64,000 nucleotides of DNA from Anaerolineaceae bacterium (GTDB lineage: Bacteria; Chloroflexota; Anaerolineae; Anaerolineales; Anaerolineaceae), in NCBI GenBank assembly GCA_016841525.1, contig JAENYZ010000002.1:1-64000 (forward strand), given 5' to 3'. Each line of letters opens with the position of its first letter. Position 1 is the stretch's first letter. The position numbers were made by a program, and so were the translations under genes. Positions 24,358 through 33,416 of this stretch are shown here, piece by piece. Under the pieces are notes generated by a model. That model saw only the letters and a list, made by a program, of their open reading frames with translations. It did not search any database and was not told where the DNA came from.

Positions 24358-25773
24358 CTAATCAGGGCAGGGAGGAATCACCAAGCCAATAGCAGCAAAG
24401 TCTGAGTAGTCCCTATCCAGGCTGGTGAACTGGCAGCCGAAGTTTTCATCACTGGCGGTGTTAGGATCAAGCAGGTTGTCCCCTTCAGGTTTCTCGCCTG
24501 TTTCGATCCAATTAACCAAATCTAAAAAAGCCGTTGTATATTCCTCCTGGGTGAACTCACAGTGCACAATTTCCCTGATGGCGCGCTGCACAAGCAGGTT
24601 TGATGCACCTTGTTCTGCCACCCTTTGCGCATAGATTTGTTCTTGTGAGAAAGGCACAAATAGATCACCTATGCCAAACAGCGTTAACACAGGTACTTTG
24701 ATTTTTCCAGTTGTGACCGGTATATTTTTTAAGCCATTCGGATGCATCGCCTGGGGATCACGTTGGATCCGGAAAACGATTTCGTTCAATACTTCTTCTT
24801 CAGGCGTGAGTTCAGGATCTGCATCAAACTGGTAGATGGTATTCCAATTATCCACCCATACGCCTTTAACGCCCGTCAAATCGAAGTCGATCATTACTTG
24901 AGTTAATGGAAATCCCCAAACCCAATAATCAATAAAACCGTACCATAAGTTAAATCCCTGGTTGTAGAGCGGTCTCTCACCGCCTGTGATCATCTTCACT
25001 GCATTCTTAAGCTGCTCACCCTGTGGATTGAGTAGGTAAGGGAAGTAACCTGGCGCGCTGGCCAGAGAATTTACTACGGTTGTATAATCGCCGCTTGTGA
25101 CGAAATCCTGAGGGATTGGAAAGGTTGCATCATATCCAGCCAGGGCATTGGAGAGCACATAAAAATCCCATAAATAATCAAACTCTTCATATGGTGCAAT
25201 TAAACCGCAAGTAGGCATCCCGCCATCATAAATGTCGGGCCACTGCTCAACAGAGGTTATTGTGATGCCGCCGCCCATCGATTCCCCGGAAATGTAAACA
25301 TGCTCTGGTATGGCAATTTTATCTCTGAAAAACTCAACCAATGTTTTTGTATCCTTAACCCCGGTTGTGATATTCAGACCATTAGCACTATAGCTTGAGG
25401 CTGCCCAGGCGTAGCCATTTTCAATCAACCAATCTCGGAATGGTGGGTTATCCACCCATAAGGATTCAACATTAAAAAGCCGATACCCATGTGCATGCAT
25501 CAGCAGGTCTCCGTTCCAATCATCGGGCACCTCAATACGGTAACCTGCGCCTTTGCGCACGCCGCAATAAATTTGAGCACCATCTAATGCTTCAAATCCC
25601 TCACAAGGATCTTCAATGATGTATTCCGTGTCTGGGATTTTTTTTACAAACTCAGAAGCCTCTACTGGCAAAAATGGTGTTGTCGAATCTGCCCTTACGG
25701 AAGACGTCAGAGTGGACAAGGCTAGTAAGGCAGTGACTAGAATAAAAATGTTCTTAATTTTTTTATTGTTCAT
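24358..25773 (-). CDS. Secreted alpha/beta hydrolase
   Basis: A 471-residue protein with a signal peptide (1-28) and a strong GGAGGAG ribosome-binding site. The nucleophile elbow is GESMGGG (Ser near residue 168). A later LFGIGDLFVPF segment offers the acid residue and VHCEF the catalytic His, giving the Ser-Asp-His order of alpha/beta hydrolases. The region LLMHAHGYR could form the oxyanion hole. The length and presence of an insertion between the elbow and the acid suggest a lid domain. Esterase, lipase or peptidase activity cannot be told apart from the sequence. It is monocistronic, upstream of the small gene at 25878. Confidence 0.85.
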   Translation of the reverse strand: MNNKKIKNIFILVTALLALSTLTSSVRADSTTPFLPVEASEFVKKIPDTEYIIEDPCEGFEALDGAQIYCGVRKGAGYRIEVPDDWNGDLLMHAHGYRLFNVESLWVDNPPFRDWLIENGYAWAASSYSANGLNITTGVKDTKTLVEFFRDKIAIPEHVYISGESMGGGITITSVEQWPDIYDGGMPTCGLIAPYEEFDYLWDFYVLSNALAGYDATFPIPQDFVTSGDYTTVVNSLASAPGYFPYLLNPQGEQLKNAVKMITGGERPLYNQGFNLWYGFIDYWVWGFPLTQVMIDFDLTGVKGVWVDNWNTIYQFDADPELTPEEEVLNEIVFRIQRDPQAMHPNGLKNIPVTTGKIKVPVLTLFGIGDLFVPFSQEQIYAQRVAEQGASNLLVQRAIREIVHCEFTQEEYTTAFLDLVNWIETGEKPEGDNLLDPNTASDENFGCQFTSLDRDYSDFAAIGLVIPPCPD

Positions 25774-25877
25774 TTGTCTCCTCCAAACGAATTAAATAAC
25801 GAATGTGTTTTTAATCAATTTTGATTGGCTCCAATAACTGCCTCCTTTCGCTGGCAAGAAAATACTGCGGGTAGAAA

Positions 25878-26081
25878 TTAATCAATAGATTCATTTTCGG
25901 CAGCCCCTCTCATCACCGAGGGTTCCCCAACCAGGTTTTCAAAGAATTCATGTAAGCCTTCAAGGTTAGCAAAAATTTTCTTTTCGCCAGTTTGTGAGCT
26001 TTCCAATGATATATGCCAGGTTGGATCACTGTTGCCCGATGTCCATAACCTGACCAGAAATGAGTGATATCTTGTTTCCAT
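25878..26081 (-). CDS. Small conserved-looking protein, about 67 residues
   Basis: A short cytoplasmic protein without signal peptide. The pattern RYHSFLVRLWTSG...WHISLESSQTGEKKIFANLEGLHEFF resembles small proteins that I recall from Chloroflexota genomes (FLVRLW...W.GS.EH..TGE...F..LE.L..FL), a memory-based match that was not checked. GAGG lies four bases before ATG 26081; a GTG one codon earlier is possible. It is divergent from the large BTAD regulator at 26248, sharing a 166-base promoter region with it. Function unknown. Confidence 0.65.
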   Translation of the reverse strand: METRYHSFLVRLWTSGNSDPTWHISLESSQTGEKKIFANLEGLHEFFENLVGEPSVMRGAAENESID

Positions 26082-26210
26082 CACACCTCATTCCTTGTAG
26101 AAGATAGATCCATTATTATTGAGTAATATATTTTTTAGTGTAACAAAACAGCATCAAGTGATCGTTCATAAATCGTTAAGAAACCAATCGATTTTTTAAT
26201 TTAATTCTTG

Positions 26211-26216
26211 TATAAT
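26211..26216 (+). promoter_or_regulatory. Probable -10 element of the BTAD regulator
   Basis: TATAAT, 32 bases before the ATG at 26248, in an AT-rich stretch. A -35 candidate (TCGATT at 26188-26193) is weak, which would fit control by an activator. Confidence 0.4.
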
Positions 26217-26247
26217 GAAACCAAGCTTATTTACCAGGCAATGAGAT

Positions 26248-29200
26248 ATGGTCGACTTACAAATCCGCTTGTTAGGTCAATTTCAAGTCAACCTGAAGGG
26301 GGAAATTGTTTCCTGCTTTGTATCTGACAAGGTTCGGGCGTTGTTGGCGTATCTTGTTGTCGAGGGGCATGTTCCCCAGCGGCGTGAAACCTTAGCAACC
26401 CTGTTATGGCCTGATAAAACACAGGCGCGAGCGCGTGCTAATTTGAGGGGGGCTTTAACAAATTTGCGTAAGGTGATTGGTGATCACCAGGCTCACCAAC
26501 CATACCTGGTGGTTACTCGACAAGATATAAAGGTCAGCCCGATTGCCCGTGCGTGGGTGGATATTGATGTCCTGTCCCGGTTTCACGACCTCGGAAAACC
26601 AATGTCGGAAAATATCACCCAGTTTGATGAGGTCCTTGAAATTTATGGGGGGGAATTCCTGGCAGGGTTCAATCTACCCGAAAGTTTGCCATTTGATGAA
26701 TGGGCATTGCTGAAACGAGAACAATACGCCCGAATGATGGATGATATCCTACAGCGAGTAACGAATTATTATGACAGCCAGGGAAAATATAAATCAGCTC
26801 TTACATTTGCTTGGCGGCATGTTGAACTGGAACCCTTGCAAGAACCTGCCAGGCGGCAGTTGATGCGATTGTTGGTTTTAACAGGGAAACGGGATGAAGC
26901 TGTTGAGCAGTACCTTAACCTGGCAGGTGGGCTGCAATCTGCTTTGAGCATCAGCCCCAGTAAGAAAACTGAAACCCTGTATCAACGGATATTGGCTGGC
27001 GAGAACCTGTTAAGATTTGATACAGCATCGACATCAGAGAAGGAAACCCCTGCTTCGCCTGGTTTTTTTCTTAAAGGCGAAGTTCGGCGGCTTTACCCGG
27101 TAGAAACATTTGTTGGACGCGGGGCAGAACTCCAAAGGCTGCATACCTGGCTGGATGAAATGATGAAGGGGCGGGGGTCTATTGTTACTGTCTCAGGAGA
27201 AGCAGGGAGTGGAAAGACAGCACTGGTGAGGGAGTTCATCCGCCAGGCACAAACTTGTTATTCTGATTTGGTATCAGCTGTCGGGTGCAGCAACGCCTTT
27301 ACAGGGGTGGGGGATCCTTATCTGCCATTCCGTGAAATTCTGAGTCAACTCAGTGGGGACATTGAAGGCCATTGGAAGGCTGGTTCCTTTAGCCGACAGT
27401 ATGCTTTAAACCTTTGGAAAACGATCCCGATCACATGCAAATCTTTACTCACTTATGGCCCAGACCTAATTGATACGATTCTGCCAGGGCAGGCCTTACT
27501 AGAATCTGTTAACGTCCATTCTGAAGCGAAACCCAATTGGCTGAGAATTTTGGAAGAGCACCTTCACCATAAAGCACAGTATCCTGTTAATTCAGTACAG
27601 CAGGGAAGTTTGTTTTCTCAGTTTGTACGGGTACTCCAAAATGTATCTGAAAACGTGCCGCTGCTGATCTTTCTTGATGACTTACAGTGGGCAGATATGG
27701 GGACAATTGGTTTGTTATTCCATTTTGTAAAACAAATCAAGAGTCGCCGAATCATGCTGGTTGGGGCTTACCGCTCAGAAGAGGTGGGCTTAATGGGGAG
27801 GGATGAGCGGCACCCATTGATTCCAGTCTTATATGAGATTCAACGTGAATTTGGGGAAGTTTGGATCCACCTGGACGAAAAAAAAGGAAAGAATTTCATC
27901 CAAGCCCTGATGTTGAGTGAGCCTAATGATCTGGGTGATACTTTTCGTGAGCAGCTCTATCTGCTGACAGGCGGGAATGCGCTTTTTACGATTGAGTTGT
28001 TGAGAAGCCTGCGTGAGTCAGGGGTGTTGGCAAGGGATGGACGCGGTTTGTGGGTATTGCATTCGGATTTGCATCTGGAATCCCTTCCACCGAAAACTGA
28101 AGGGATCATTGCGCAGCGGGTTAGCCGTTTACCTCAAGACCTTCAGCGGCTTCTGACAATTGCCAGTATTGAAGGCGAGGTTTTTACCGCCGAGATTGCC
28201 GCCAGTGTGGGTGGATGGTCGGTCAATCAAGTTATATCCATGCTCAGTAACAAGCTGGATAAACAGCATCGGTTGGTACACCCGCAGCAGATCAGCCAGC
28301 TCGGTGATCAATCCTTTTCCACCTACCGCTTTCGACATTATTTATTCCAAAAATATGTTTATAACAGCTTGGATGATATTCAACGAACCAGCTTTCACGA
28401 ACAGGTTGGCACTCATATGGAAAGTATGGTTGGTGTGAACAGGACTCGTTTTGCGGTTCAATTGGCCCGGCACTTCCATTTGGCTAACAGACCTAAGAAA
28501 GCGTTAAAATACTATACCCTTGCTGGGGATTTGGCAGTTCGAATGTCCGCTTACACCGAAGCAATTAACCATTATGAATCAGCAGTCACCATGCTCAAGT
28601 CCCTTCCAGAGGATCCAGCCAAAGATCAGAAAGAACTCGATCTGCAGCTTCAACTTGGGCTTGCATATCAGGCAACCATGGGATACGCCAATGAAAATGT
28701 TGGTCAGGCTTACCAGCGCGCCTGGGAATTATGCCTGAAAGCAGGAGACACCAATAAGCAGATAAACACCATCCAGCTGCTGTTCAGTTATTATGCCAAC
28801 AATGCAGATTTTAAAAGAGCAGAAAAACTATTAGGTCTTTTAGAAAAAGACTACACTCAATTGGATAAAGTCCCTACACAGCTTGCCCTGGAATTGCATT
28901 TAGGGCATACCTACCTCGATTCAATCTTTGGCAGGCATCAAGATGTTTCTGATCGATTCGAAGAAGCAATCAATTATTACGATCAGTTGGTCCAACATAC
29001 AGCAAGCAGTTTGGTTGGTTTGGAACCGAGGATTTTCTGCCACGGCTGGGCTGGGCTGCATAAGAATTGGCTGGGTTACCCTGAAAAGGCACAGGCTCAT
29101 ATTCAATCCATGCTGGAGATTGCCGAGGCTACTCATTCAAATCTCTATACCAAAGATGCCTTATGGTTCAGTGCTTGGATCAGCCTGGAATTAGAGGATA

Positions 29201-29790
29201 AGGACTCTGCCAGGGAATATACCGAAGCAATGTTGGCATTGTGTATTAAAGAGCATTATTTTTTATATGAAGCGGTGGCAAGGATTTTTAAAGGCAGACT
29301 TGCTTCTTTGGATGGGCATCACCAGGAAGCCCTTGAAAGCATTCACAAGGGGTTGGATATGTATTACCAAACAGGGATAAAGACCTTTAAACCCGATTGG
29401 TTTTATTTTCTAGCTGAAGCACTTTGTGCGGCCAGTCAGGTCGATGAAGGGTTTAGAGCAATCTCAGATGCAGAGAAAATCGAAGGGGAAACCGGTGAAG
29501 GTAGGTACAAATCCGCATTGCAGTGCGTCAAGGGGGACCTTTTCTTGCTAAGTGGCAATGAAAGCGCGGCTGAGAATGCCTATTTGAATGCTATTGAGAT
29601 AGCAGAAACGGAAAAAACCAAACTTTTTGAGCTTGAAGCTGTGAAACGGTTGACGAAGCTCTGGTGGAGTCAGAGTAAAACTGATAAAGCGAGACAAAAG
29701 CTGCAAGAAATTTATGAATGGTTCACAGAAGGTTTTAATACACCTATAATGATTGAAGCACGGGAACTGCTTGAAGCATTTGGTTCCTAG
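26248..29790 (+). CDS. BTAD-ATPase-TPR transcriptional regulator
   Basis: A 1180-residue cytoplasmic regulator. Residues 1-95 form an OmpR-like winged-helix domain (LQIRLLGQFQVNL, then LLWPDKTQARARANLRGAL). Residues 100-250 are a bacterial transcriptional activation domain with TPR-like helices. An AAA/STAND ATPase follows, with Walker A GEAGSGKT near 317 and Walker B LLIFLDDLQWAD near 471-482. The C-terminal part (about 740-1180) is a long array of TPR-like helices, probably the signal-sensing region. This domain order is that of SARP/BTAD large regulators, common in Chloroflexota and Actinomycetota. Targets are unknown; the divergent small gene and the hydrolase beyond it are candidates by position only. 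Confidence 0.92.
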   Translation: MVDLQIRLLGQFQVNLKGEIVSCFVSDKVRALLAYLVVEGHVPQRRETLATLLWPDKTQARARANLRGALTNLRKVIGDHQAHQPYLVVTRQDIKVSPIARAWVDIDVLSRFHDLGKPMSENITQFDEVLEIYGGEFLAGFNLPESLPFDEWALLKREQYARMMDDILQRVTNYYDSQGKYKSALTFAWRHVELEPLQEPARRQLMRLLVLTGKRDEAVEQYLNLAGGLQSALSISPSKKTETLYQRILAGENLLRFDTASTSEKETPASPGFFLKGEVRRLYPVETFVGRGAELQRLHTWLDEMMKGRGSIVTVSGEAGSGKTALVREFIRQAQTCYSDLVSAVGCSNAFTGVGDPYLPFREILSQLSGDIEGHWKAGSFSRQYALNLWKTIPITCKSLLTYGPDLIDTILPGQALLESVNVHSEAKPNWLRILEEHLHHKAQYPVNSVQQGSLFSQFVRVLQNVSENVPLLIFLDDLQWADMGTIGLLFHFVKQIKSRRIMLVGAYRSEEVGLMGRDERHPLIPVLYEIQREFGEVWIHLDEKKGKNFIQALMLSEPNDLGDTFREQLYLLTGGNALFTIELLRSLRESGVLARDGRGLWVLHSDLHLESLPPKTEGIIAQRVSRLPQDLQRLLTIASIEGEVFTAEIAASVGGWSVNQVISMLSNKLDKQHRLVHPQQISQLGDQSFSTYRFRHYLFQKYVYNSLDDIQRTSFHEQVGTHMESMVGVNRTRFAVQLARHFHLANRPKKALKYYTLAGDLAVRMSAYTEAINHYESAVTMLKSLPEDPAKDQKELDLQLQLGLAYQATMGYANENVGQAYQRAWELCLKAGDTNKQINTIQLLFSYYANNADFKRAEKLLGLLEKDYTQLDKVPTQLALELHLGHTYLDSIFGRHQDVSDRFEEAINYYDQLVQHTASSLVGLEPRIFCHGWAGLHKNWLGYPEKAQAHIQSMLEIAEATHSNLYTKDALWFSAWISLELEDKDSAREYTEAMLALCIKEHYFLYEAVARIFKGRLASLDGHHQEALESIHKGLDMYYQTGIKTFKPDWFYFLAEALCAASQVDEGFRAISDAEKIEGETGEGRYKSALQCVKGDLFLLSGNESAAENAYLNAIEIAETEKTKLFELEAVKRLTKLWWSQSKTDKARQKLQEIYEWFTEGFNTPIMIEARELLEAFGS

Positions 29791-30012
29791 TTCTCAATAA
29801 TACTCCTATCATTGAAACCATCATTACTTCCGGTATCCAAACTTTTAATTTGATTCTCTTCACGAACAAAGATCATTTTAAAATAAGCAATTTAGTTGTG
29901 GTGTCATAACATTTGGCTGTGGATTATGGTATTATCAATCCGCCCAGTGATAGATGACCGCTAAAACATAAATTTGTTCCATAATTAATAGATAACTCAA
30001 CAATCTCAAAGT

Positions 30013-32049
30013 ATGAAAAATAAAATTTTCAATAAGCTGCAAGAGTCAGCTTTCTTTGTACCTTTAAGTTTATTATTCCTTTGCGTTCTAGCTTACGGCT
30101 TGTTAATTCCCTCCCTTGGCTATTATTGGGACGATTTGCCCTATGCCTACATCAACCATATGTTCGGGCCAGAGGGATATCCAGCCTTTGTGGCTTCAGA
30201 TCGACCGTATTCTGCCTGGATTTTTATGGGTTTGTCTGCAGCTCTGGGGGAAGAAGCATTGGGCTATCACATCACCAGTATTTTATTTTATTGGTTATGT
30301 TCTGTCCTATTTTGGATATTCATGCGGACACTTTGGTCTGATCGGGAGAAAGAATCTTTTTGGGCGGCGATGATCTTTGCTGTTTATCCCGGTTTCCTCG
30401 GTCATCCTAATGCGATCATTTACAACCACCATTACATTGTCATGATTTTATATTTAGTCTCGTTAATCGGCAGCCTCAAAGCTGTTAAAAGCCAGCATAA
30501 AGTATGGTTATGGCATATGCCTGCTGTCCTGGCGATGATTGTGAGCCAATTCTCACTTGAATACTATTTAGGATGGGAAGCCGTACGGACGGTTATTTTC
30601 TGGCTCGCTGTTGGAAATAAGGCTGAAGATAGTCTCCAGCGGATTCAGCTTGTCGTGAAAAATAATTTTCCTTATTGGGTGGGAAGTCTTGGCTTCTTGA
30701 TTTGGCGCTTGCTCGTTTTTGGTTTTCCAACCTATCAGCCATTTGGCGGCGGTGAAGTGGACCCCATCTCAAAGCGATTCTTCCTCACAACACTGATGGA
30801 AATTCGCGAGGCGGCTATTCTGGTATGGGGACTTGCGCTTCCACGTCTGAGCCCCGTGCCTTTCAGTCGTGGGTTTTGGGCTATTTACCTTGGTCTGATC
30901 TTGTTAACTGCGGGTTTTGTCCTTTTGGTATCTCGTTGGTCAAAAAAGTTACGAAAAGATCCAGGTATTAACACTGTGGATAGATTTGGCAGCTCAGCCT
31001 TGCTAACAGCTATCGTCGGCATTGTTACGGCCGGACTGCCTTTTTGGCTGACGGGACTCTCTGTGGATATCGAGGGTTTCTCAAGCCGTTTCACGCTGCC
31101 CTTTATATCCTGGGCAGTTCTGCTTCTGGTTGTCATGCTGCATTTTCTGGAGAAAACCTTTTTCAAAAAGGTACCATTGGTGGTGACAATCATTGCGGCA
31201 TTGGTTGTCGGAGGTTCAACAGGGAGTCAATTTTGGAATGCGAATCGCTATCGCAATGATTGGCAGGAGGTGCAGCGTTACATTATTGAGATGGTTCACC
31301 GGATCCCGTCAATGGAACCGGGCACGACTTTGGTCATCAATGATATGCGCTTTCTGGAACTCTACAGTGATAATTCACTGACAGCCCTTGTCAATTGGAC
31401 CTATTCACCTGACAGGGTATCAGTTGATATGAACATTATGGTTTATTATCTGAGCGTTCGGCTTGGGAATGGCTTGCCGTCATTGGAACCCGGTCTGCCT
31501 ATTACCCAGGATTACCGATCTTTGCATTTTAAAGGGTCAACAGATAAGCTGCTGGTGGTCTATTCTGATCTTGAAGGCTGTCTACGTGTCCTTGACGACA
31601 GCCATCTCGACTGGCTGCCTGCTGATTTTCCTGAATCGATGATACCTGCCTTAGCGTTGTCCAATCTTTCCGTGATAGAAACAGATAAGGTCCGAGCTGC
31701 CCCACCCGAGAATCTTTTTAATCTTGAGGACCAACCAACCTGGTGTACCTATTTTGAAGAAGCTGAATTAGCAGCCCAGGTGGGAGATTGGCAGCGGGTT
31801 TTAACGATTGGGGATGAAGCCTATTCATTAGCTGATAATGCAAATGAATTGACTGAACATTTTGTTTTCATTTCGGCTTACTTGCGCGGTGGACAGTTAG
31901 AGGGTGCATGGGAGCTAAGTCAGATGGTCTCAGAACGGTCTGTTGGTGTCCTAGATGATGCCTTATGTAATCTATGGCGATCGATCGAAATTGAACGCGT
32001 TAATAAATTTGATGTGAATTATGATATATTTTGTTCGACGGAAAAATAA
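30013..32049 (+). CDS. Polytopic membrane protein, GT-C glycosyltransferase-like
   Basis: A 678-residue protein with about 10-12 predicted transmembrane helices in residues 15-400 and a soluble C-terminal region of about 270 residues. After the first helix comes YYWDDLPYAY, an Asp pair in the first outer loop as in GT-C enzymes (PMT, ArnT, oligosaccharyl-transferase types) that use polyprenyl-phosphate sugars. Family assignment beyond this is not possible by eye. The DUF3048 lipoprotein gene starts two bases after its stop, so the two are probably co-transcribed. No clear Shine-Dalgarno sequence is seen. Confidence 0.7.
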   Translation: MKNKIFNKLQESAFFVPLSLLFLCVLAYGLLIPSLGYYWDDLPYAYINHMFGPEGYPAFVASDRPYSAWIFMGLSAALGEEALGYHITSILFYWLCSVLFWIFMRTLWSDREKESFWAAMIFAVYPGFLGHPNAIIYNHHYIVMILYLVSLIGSLKAVKSQHKVWLWHMPAVLAMIVSQFSLEYYLGWEAVRTVIFWLAVGNKAEDSLQRIQLVVKNNFPYWVGSLGFLIWRLLVFGFPTYQPFGGGEVDPISKRFFLTTLMEIREAAILVWGLALPRLSPVPFSRGFWAIYLGLILLTAGFVLLVSRWSKKLRKDPGINTVDRFGSSALLTAIVGIVTAGLPFWLTGLSVDIEGFSSRFTLPFISWAVLLLVVMLHFLEKTFFKKVPLVVTIIAALVVGGSTGSQFWNANRYRNDWQEVQRYIIEMVHRIPSMEPGTTLVINDMRFLELYSDNSLTALVNWTYSPDRVSVDMNIMVYYLSVRLGNGLPSLEPGLPITQDYRSLHFKGSTDKLLVVYSDLEGCLRVLDDSHLDWLPADFPESMIPALALSNLSVIETDKVRAAPPENLFNLEDQPTWCTYFEEAELAAQVGDWQRVLTIGDEAYSLADNANELTEHFVFISAYLRGGQLEGAWELSQMVSERSVGVLDDALCNLWRSIEIERVNKFDVNYDIFCSTEK

Positions 32050-32051
32050 TT

Positions 32052-33263
32052 ATGAGTAAATACCGGTTTTTCTTTGGTTTGTTATTACTGTTGCTAGTAT
32101 CCTGTACAACAATTGGTCCTCAAAGCGTAAATCCCTACAACACGGAATCGAGTACGCCAGGCATTGATAGTAATGAGGGGATCGTGATCACGCCCACAGT
32201 TTCTTACACACCAACACAAATTCCCACAGCAGTGCCAACAGCGACTGCCACGCCGGGGCCAAGCCCAACGCCAGCACCTGCGACATATTTTTATTTTGAG
32301 CAGGGTGTGAATCCACTGACAGGGTTGCCTGTCGGTGACCCTGGCATTCTCAACAGGCGCCCGGTGATGATCAAGGTGTCCAACTGGCCGCGCGAGGGGC
32401 GTCCCCATGCAGGATTGACCAGCGCTGACCTGGTCTTTGAATATTTCATTGGCTACCAGATGAATCGATTCCTGGCGGTGTATTACGGCGAGGATGCGGA
32501 AATAGTCGGACCCGTGCGCTCAGGACGCCTGGTCGATGCCCAGTTAGCCCAGCTCTACCAGGGACTGCTGGCATATGGCAATGCAGACCCGCAGGTGGAT
32601 GAGGTTTTAGTTGAGGTTTTGGGTGAACGATCCCTGACCTTCAATGCTTTGCCCTGCCCGCCAATGTGCGGGGAGTCAACACATTCTGCAACGGGCGTGT
32701 TTGCCGATTCGGGCGCGTTGACGGCATACGCTCGAGAAAATGGCATTGATAATACACCTCCTGATTTGCGCGGCATGTATTTTCAACCCGAAGCTCCAGA
32801 GGGGGATGCCAGCGGCTTGAAGCTGCGTGTGGAATACGCCAATTTCAGCATCATGGAATGGCGCTATGATCCCGAAATGGGGAATTACCAATTATGGGAG
32901 GAGTTCGATCGGGAAGGTGTGCTGGAAATGGGCTTGATGACCGATCGCAACAACGACAAAGCTGTGGCATTTGAAAATGTGATCGTGATGTATGCGGAAT
33001 ATTTGGAATACGCGCCAAGCTTGCATGATATTGTCCTTCAAGACGCACAGGGTTATCAACCAGCCTTATTATTCAGAGATGGCAGGGTGAATTATGCCAC
33101 ATGGCGTGTTCCGGAGGGTGAGCGACCGATTGTGTTTGAATCCCCGGATGGACAGCCGTTACCCCTAAAACCAGGCAAAACCTGGGTTGTGATTATGGGG
33201 CAGTCCTCGCGAACAACACAACCAGCAGGTGGCGATTGGACGATCTATTTTGATTTACCTTGA
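32052..33263 (+). CDS. DUF3048 lipoprotein (YerB-like)
   Basis: The protein has 403 residues from ATG 32052; an earlier in-frame start at 32031 overlaps the upstream gene and lacks a signal peptide. The signal sequence ends in a lipobox LLLVSC, so it is a lipoprotein anchored outside the membrane. A Thr/Pro-rich linker at about 50-82 is followed by the DUF3048 N-terminal domain (NPLTGLPV, RRPVMIKVSNWP, VGPVRSGR) and a C-terminal DUF3048 domain. The family occurs widely in Firmicutes and Chloroflexota (B. subtilis YerB). Its biochemical role is not established. A strong two-way hairpin follows the gene. Confidence 0.9.
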   Translation: MSKYRFFFGLLLLLLVSCTTIGPQSVNPYNTESSTPGIDSNEGIVITPTVSYTPTQIPTAVPTATATPGPSPTPAPATYFYFEQGVNPLTGLPVGDPGILNRRPVMIKVSNWPREGRPHAGLTSADLVFEYFIGYQMNRFLAVYYGEDAEIVGPVRSGRLVDAQLAQLYQGLLAYGNADPQVDEVLVEVLGERSLTFNALPCPPMCGESTHSATGVFADSGALTAYARENGIDNTPPDLRGMYFQPEAPEGDASGLKLRVEYANFSIMEWRYDPEMGNYQLWEEFDREGVLEMGLMTDRNNDKAVAFENVIVMYAEYLEYAPSLHDIVLQDAQGYQPALLFRDGRVNYATWRVPEGERPIVFESPDGQPLPLKPGKTWVVIMGQSSRTTQPAGGDWTIYFDLP

Positions 33264-33351
33264 AAAAGTGCATTGGATGATTATTAGACTAATAGTCGAT
33301 TAATTTGGATTATTGACAAAAAGAAAATAATCAAATAAATCTTAATAATCT

Positions 33352-33384
33352 AATGAGGGCATTGTAAAAATCAATACCCTCATT
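33352..33384. terminator. Bidirectional terminator between convergent genes
   Basis: AATGAGGGCATTG (33352-33364) and CAATACCCTCATT (33372-33384) pair over 13 positions with one wobble pair around a seven-base loop. It lies between the ends of the DUF3048 gene (plus) and the secreted propeller gene (minus), and can serve both. Confidence 0.8.
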
Positions 33385-33416
33385 TCCAATCAAAAACTGC
33401 TTATTTTAAGATGTTT

